Shown: positions 61,856 through 64,000 of the stretch, piece by piece | Position numbering within the stretch: the first letter of the stretch is position 1 | Layout: every line of letters begins with the position of its first letter | Origin: Paraconexibacter antarcticus | GTDB lineage: Bacteria; Actinomycetota; Thermoleophilia; Solirubrobacterales; Solirubrobacteraceae | Direction: 5' to 3' | DNA: 64,000 bases | Assembly (NCBI RefSeq): GCF_024220175.1 | Contig: NZ_CP098502.1 | Coordinates: forward strand, 3,352,514 to 3,416,513 | Notes under the pieces: model-generated | Database searches by the model: none | The model's input: only the letters and a program-made list of their open reading frames with translations | What the model was told of the DNA's origin: nothing | Translations under genes and position numbers: made by a program

Positions 61856-63291
61856 TAGTGCTCCGTTAGGTTGTTGCAGGAGGTTATGGAGTCTTGGCGA
61901 ACTTCTTGTGCATGAGTTCGTCGGCGGGGCAGGTCAAGATCGGGTCGGTGGCCGGTCTCTCGGACAAGCAGCTGGCGCGGGTGCGGCCGCGGCTTGAGGC
62001 GTTCGCGGAGGACATGTTCGAGCCAATGGTGCGTCGCGATCAGCGGCGGTGGGGCGGCGTGTATCTGCGGGGGTTGATGCTCGATGGCAAGCGCAAGAGC
62101 ATCGAGCCGATGGCTGCCCGCCTGGAAGATGGCGATGAGCAGTGCTTGCAGCAGTTCGTCAACCAGTCGCCGTGGCGGTGGGAACCGGTGCGTAAGCGCT
62201 TGGCGGTCCGGCTCAGCGAGGCGATCGTGCCGGCGGCTTGGGTGATTGACGACACCGGCTTTCCGAAGTTCGGCGACAAGTCAGTCGGCGTGGCGCGCCA
62301 GTACTCCGGCGCTTTGGGGAAGGTCGGCAACTGCCAGATCGGGGTCTCGATCACCGCCGCCACCGTGCACGCGTCGTGCCCGATCGACTGGCGTCTGTTC
62401 CTGCCCGAGTCGTGGAACGAGGACCCGCGCCGCGCCGGCTGCAAAGTCCCCGACGACGTCGTGCATCGGCCGAAGTGGCAGCTCGCGTTGGACATGATCG
62501 ACGAGCTTCAGGCGTGGGGGCTGCAGGCTCCGCCGGTGCTCGGCGACGCCGCCTACGGTGACGTGACGGAGCTGCGCATCGGCCTGGAAGAGCGCGACAT
62601 CCGCTACGTGCTGGACGTCAAGGGCACCACGTCGGCGCTCCCGGCCAGCACCGAGCCGCAGACGCCGACCTACGCCGGCAAAGGACGGCCGCCCGCGCCG
62701 CGCTACCGCCGACCGTTCAGCAGCGTCGCGGCTTTGGCGGCCGAGGTCGGCGAGGACGCCTATCTGCGGATCTGCTGGCGCCAGGGCACCAAGGGCGAGC
62801 TGGCCTCGCGCTTCACCGCGATCCGCGTGAAGCTCTGCAACATCAAGCTGCGCAGCGCCCACGCAGACGGCAATCTGCCGGTCCGGTGGCTGCTGGCGGA
62901 GTGGCCCGAAGGCAAGAGCGCCCCGACCGACTTCTGGATCAGCGACCTCCCCGACGACACGCCGATCGCGGACCTCGTCGCGCTGGCGAAGCTGCGCTGG
63001 CGGATCGAGCAGGACTACCGCGAGCTCAAAGACGCCCTCGGCCTAGACCACTTCGAAGGCCGCTCCTGGCCCGGCTGGCACCACCACACAACCCTCGTCT
63101 CCGTCGCGCACGGCTTCCTGACCCTGGAACGACTGCGGCGACCTCAACGCCGGGCGGCCGCCTGACCTCACTGTTCGAGGTCGTTCGGGAGCTGCAAACG
63201 CTCTTGGCCTGCTGGCACGGGACATGCCCGACCTGCCGCAGACGGCTGCCGCCCGACACCCCCTACCTCAACGACACCTAACGGAGCACTA
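61856..63291 (+). mobile_element. IS701-family insertion sequence (1436 bp)
   Basis: The ends are inverted repeats: TAGTGCTCCGTTAGGT reading in from 61856 and the same 16 bases reading in from 63291 on the other strand, with partial match for several bases more. The flanking tetranucleotides are CTAG (61852-61855) and TTAG (63292-63295). Both fit the YTAR target preference of this family, yet they are not identical. One transposase gene fills the element. It cuts a winged-helix gene on the left and abuts a riboswitch on the right. Confidence 0.9.
61894..63165 (+). CDS. IS701-family DDE transposase
   Basis: A 423-residue DDE transposase. First Asp: VIDDTGFPKFGDKSVGVARQ (about residue 119); then QIGVSITAATVHASCPIDWR; second Asp: PVLGDAAYGDVTELR; Glu: LRWRIEQDYRELKDALGLDH (about residue 381) with GRSWPGWHHH. 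It starts at TTG 61894, nine bases after AGGAGGT (or ATG 61912). The C terminus HGFLTLERLRRPQRRAAA ends early: another frame goes on from about 63150 as LTSLFEVVRELQTLLACW, HGTCPTCRRRLP and stops at TAA 63279-63281, which is the usual tail of this family. A small indel near 63150-63160 has therefore cut off the end. Confidence 0.9.
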   Translation: MANFLCMSSSAGQVKIGSVAGLSDKQLARVRPRLEAFAEDMFEPMVRRDQRRWGGVYLRGLMLDGKRKSIEPMAARLEDGDEQCLQQFVNQSPWRWEPVRKRLAVRLSEAIVPAAWVIDDTGFPKFGDKSVGVARQYSGALGKVGNCQIGVSITAATVHASCPIDWRLFLPESWNEDPRRAGCKVPDDVVHRPKWQLALDMIDELQAWGLQAPPVLGDAAYGDVTELRIGLEERDIRYVLDVKGTTSALPASTEPQTPTYAGKGRPPAPRYRRPFSSVAALAAEVGEDAYLRICWRQGTKGELASRFTAIRVKLCNIKLRSAHADGNLPVRWLLAEWPEGKSAPTDFWISDLPDDTPIADLVALAKLRWRIEQDYRELKDALGLDHFEGRSWPGWHHHTTLVSVAHGFLTLERLRRPQRRAAA

Positions 63292-63310
63292 TTAGAGGCT
63301 TGTCCTCGGA

Positions 63311-63393
63311 CCTACCCGATCAAGGCAAACCCGTTGCGAGGCGGGGACGCAAAGCCAGGGGTCTTCCACGGACGGAAGGCCGCCCAGTTGCCC
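63311..63393 (+). ncRNA. Cyclic-di-GMP-I (GEMM) riboswitch
   Basis: The stretch holds the conserved aptamer core GGCAAACC (63324-63331), a stem CCCG/CGGG closed by the GNRA tetraloop GCGA (63336-63339), then GGGACGCAAAGCC (63343-63355), then a second stem GGTCTTCC...GGAAGGCC that would carry the tetraloop receptor. This is the class I c-di-GMP aptamer layout. The 3' end GTTGCCC runs straight into AGGAGG at 63394-63399, the ribosome site of the next gene, so translational control is likely. The sign of control cannot be told. Confidence 0.88.
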
Positions 63394-63404
63394 AGGAGGC
63401 ATCC

Positions 63405-64000
63405 ATGTACCGCACGACGCTCACCACCATCGCCGCGACCCTCTCGGTCGCGCTCACGCCCGCCGCCGCGTTCGCGGCTGGGATCCCGGCCGGGTTCACC
63501 GCCGGCCCGCCCGCATTGGCCACGACCGCTGCGCCGTCGGGCACCCCGACCGCGACGAGCAACCCCGGTAGCGCGTACGTGCCGTCGGGCACGCCGACCG
63601 CCGACAACCACCCGACCGGGACGAGCAACCCGGGTATGAGCCACAAGCCCGCCGGCACGCCGGGGCCGAACGCGTCGGCCTCGAGCAAGGCGAAGGCCTA
63701 CGGCACCTACTGCAAGGGTGAGAGCAAGCAGCCGGTCGACGGGCAGACCGGCACGCCGTTCAGCAAGTGCGTCACCGCCATGGCCAAGCTCGCCTCGGGC
63801 GTGACGAGCAACCCCACCAGCGCCTGCAAGTCGCTGAGCAAGAAGCACGTCGCCGGTCAGCACGGGACCGCGTTCAGCCAGTGCGTGAAGGCCGCCGCGA
63901 AGCTCGCCAAGGATCAGGCCGTCACGACCCCGGACCCGAGCACCGACCCGGCGCCCGCGACCGACCCGACGACGGACCCGGCCCCGACGGACCCGACGAC
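63405..64000 (+). CDS. Secreted Cys-repeat, Asp/Pro/Thr-rich protein (cut by window edge)
   Basis: From ATG 63405, 198 codons are open to the edge. Residues 1-24 are a signal peptide (MYRTTLTTIAATLSVALTP, AFA cleavage). Residues 40-90 repeat P-S/A-G-T-P...NPG. Residues 103-130 and 141-168 are two copies of a repeat: CKGESKQPVDGQTGTPFSKC and CKSLSKKHVAGQHGTAFSQC, each followed by V..A.AKLA. The cysteines in each copy are about 19 residues apart and could pair. From residue 176 the chain is DPxP/TDP-rich and still open. A strong AGGAGG lies five bases before the ATG, at the riboswitch end. I do not know the family; a cell-envelope role under c-di-GMP control is inferred. Confidence 0.85.
   Translation, partial: MYRTTLTTIAATLSVALTPAAAFAAGIPAGFTAGPPALATTAAPSGTPTATSNPGSAYVPSGTPTADNHPTGTSNPGMSHKPAGTPGPNASASSKAKAYGTYCKGESKQPVDGQTGTPFSKCVTAMAKLASGVTSNPTSACKSLSKKHVAGQHGTAFSQCVKAAAKLAKDQAVTTPDPSTDPAPATDPTTDPAPTDPT

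Noticed and set aside
63640..64000. CRISPR-like or DNA-level tandem repeat in the right-end gene
   Set aside because: The repetition is at protein level (GTP/NPG and DPT repeats, paired-Cys motifs) within one open frame, without fixed spacers.

Overview
The window is very GC-rich, densely packed DNA from the chromosome of an actinomycete-like bacterium. GTG and TTG starts and 1-4 nt gene overlaps are frequent. The gene content (complete o-succinylbenzoate menaquinone route, GlgE/TreS alpha-glucan operon, Rv2578c-type radical SAM protein with an intein, ApbE plus ferric-reductase-like operon) points to Actinomycetota. The class Thermoleophilia (Solirubrobacterales or relatives) is my best guess, by inference only. 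I see no rRNA, tRNA or CRISPR array, and no gene-free stretch exceeds about 200 bases.

Left third (1-24.5 kb). The start of ilvC runs off the left edge. It is followed by a methyltransferase and a secreted beta-helix/PKD protein. A menaquinone island comes next: menE, menB, menA, menC, menH, menD and, beyond an unrelated block, menF. Within that block a radical SAM protein carries a 340-residue endonuclease-bearing intein inside its iron-sulfur motif and has a perfect LexA-type palindrome over its start codon. ilvB-ilvN follow behind a structured leader. Small membrane proteins, the gatC-gatA-gatB amidotransferase operon and folD complete the region.

Middle (24.5-39.4 kb). A five-gene operon with 4-nt overlaps encodes a proline-rich anchored protein, an ApbE flavin transferase, a haem-binding ferric-reductase-like membrane protein, a NuoF-like flavoprotein and a ferredoxin. 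It looks like an electron path from NAD(P)H across the membrane, but no FMN-bind acceptor for ApbE is present. It converges on a UvrD/PcrA helicase with a 190-residue mini-intein. Then come a queuosine-salvage enzyme, a PilZ protein, cysE and cysK, and a three-gene set (AGPS-like flavoenzyme, PlsC acyltransferase, NAD-dependent reductase) that suggests ether-lipid or glycerolipid chemistry.

Right (39.5-60.3 kb). A 14-kb block on the minus strand holds glgE, treS, mak, glgB, treZ, glgX, treY and a GT4 glycosyltransferase. The first seven are joined by 1-4 nt overlaps. Together they can interconvert trehalose, maltose, maltose 1-phosphate and branched alpha-glucan, and release trehalose from it. 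A short malQ diverges from glgE. An SGNH hydrolase, a hexapeptide-repeat protein, a GAF-GAF-GGDEF-EAL protein and a thiolase follow.

Right end (60.4-64 kb), accessory DNA. A tyrosine integrase and the 3' part of its upstream winged-helix gene are cut by an IS701-family element (1436 bp, 16-bp perfect inner ends, non-identical YTAR flanks). About 20 bases beyond the IS lies a class I cyclic-di-GMP riboswitch leading into a secreted, Cys-repeat, Asp/Pro/Thr-rich protein that runs off the right edge. With the PilZ and GGDEF-EAL genes, the window therefore holds makers/breakers, a protein receptor and an RNA receptor for c-di-GMP.
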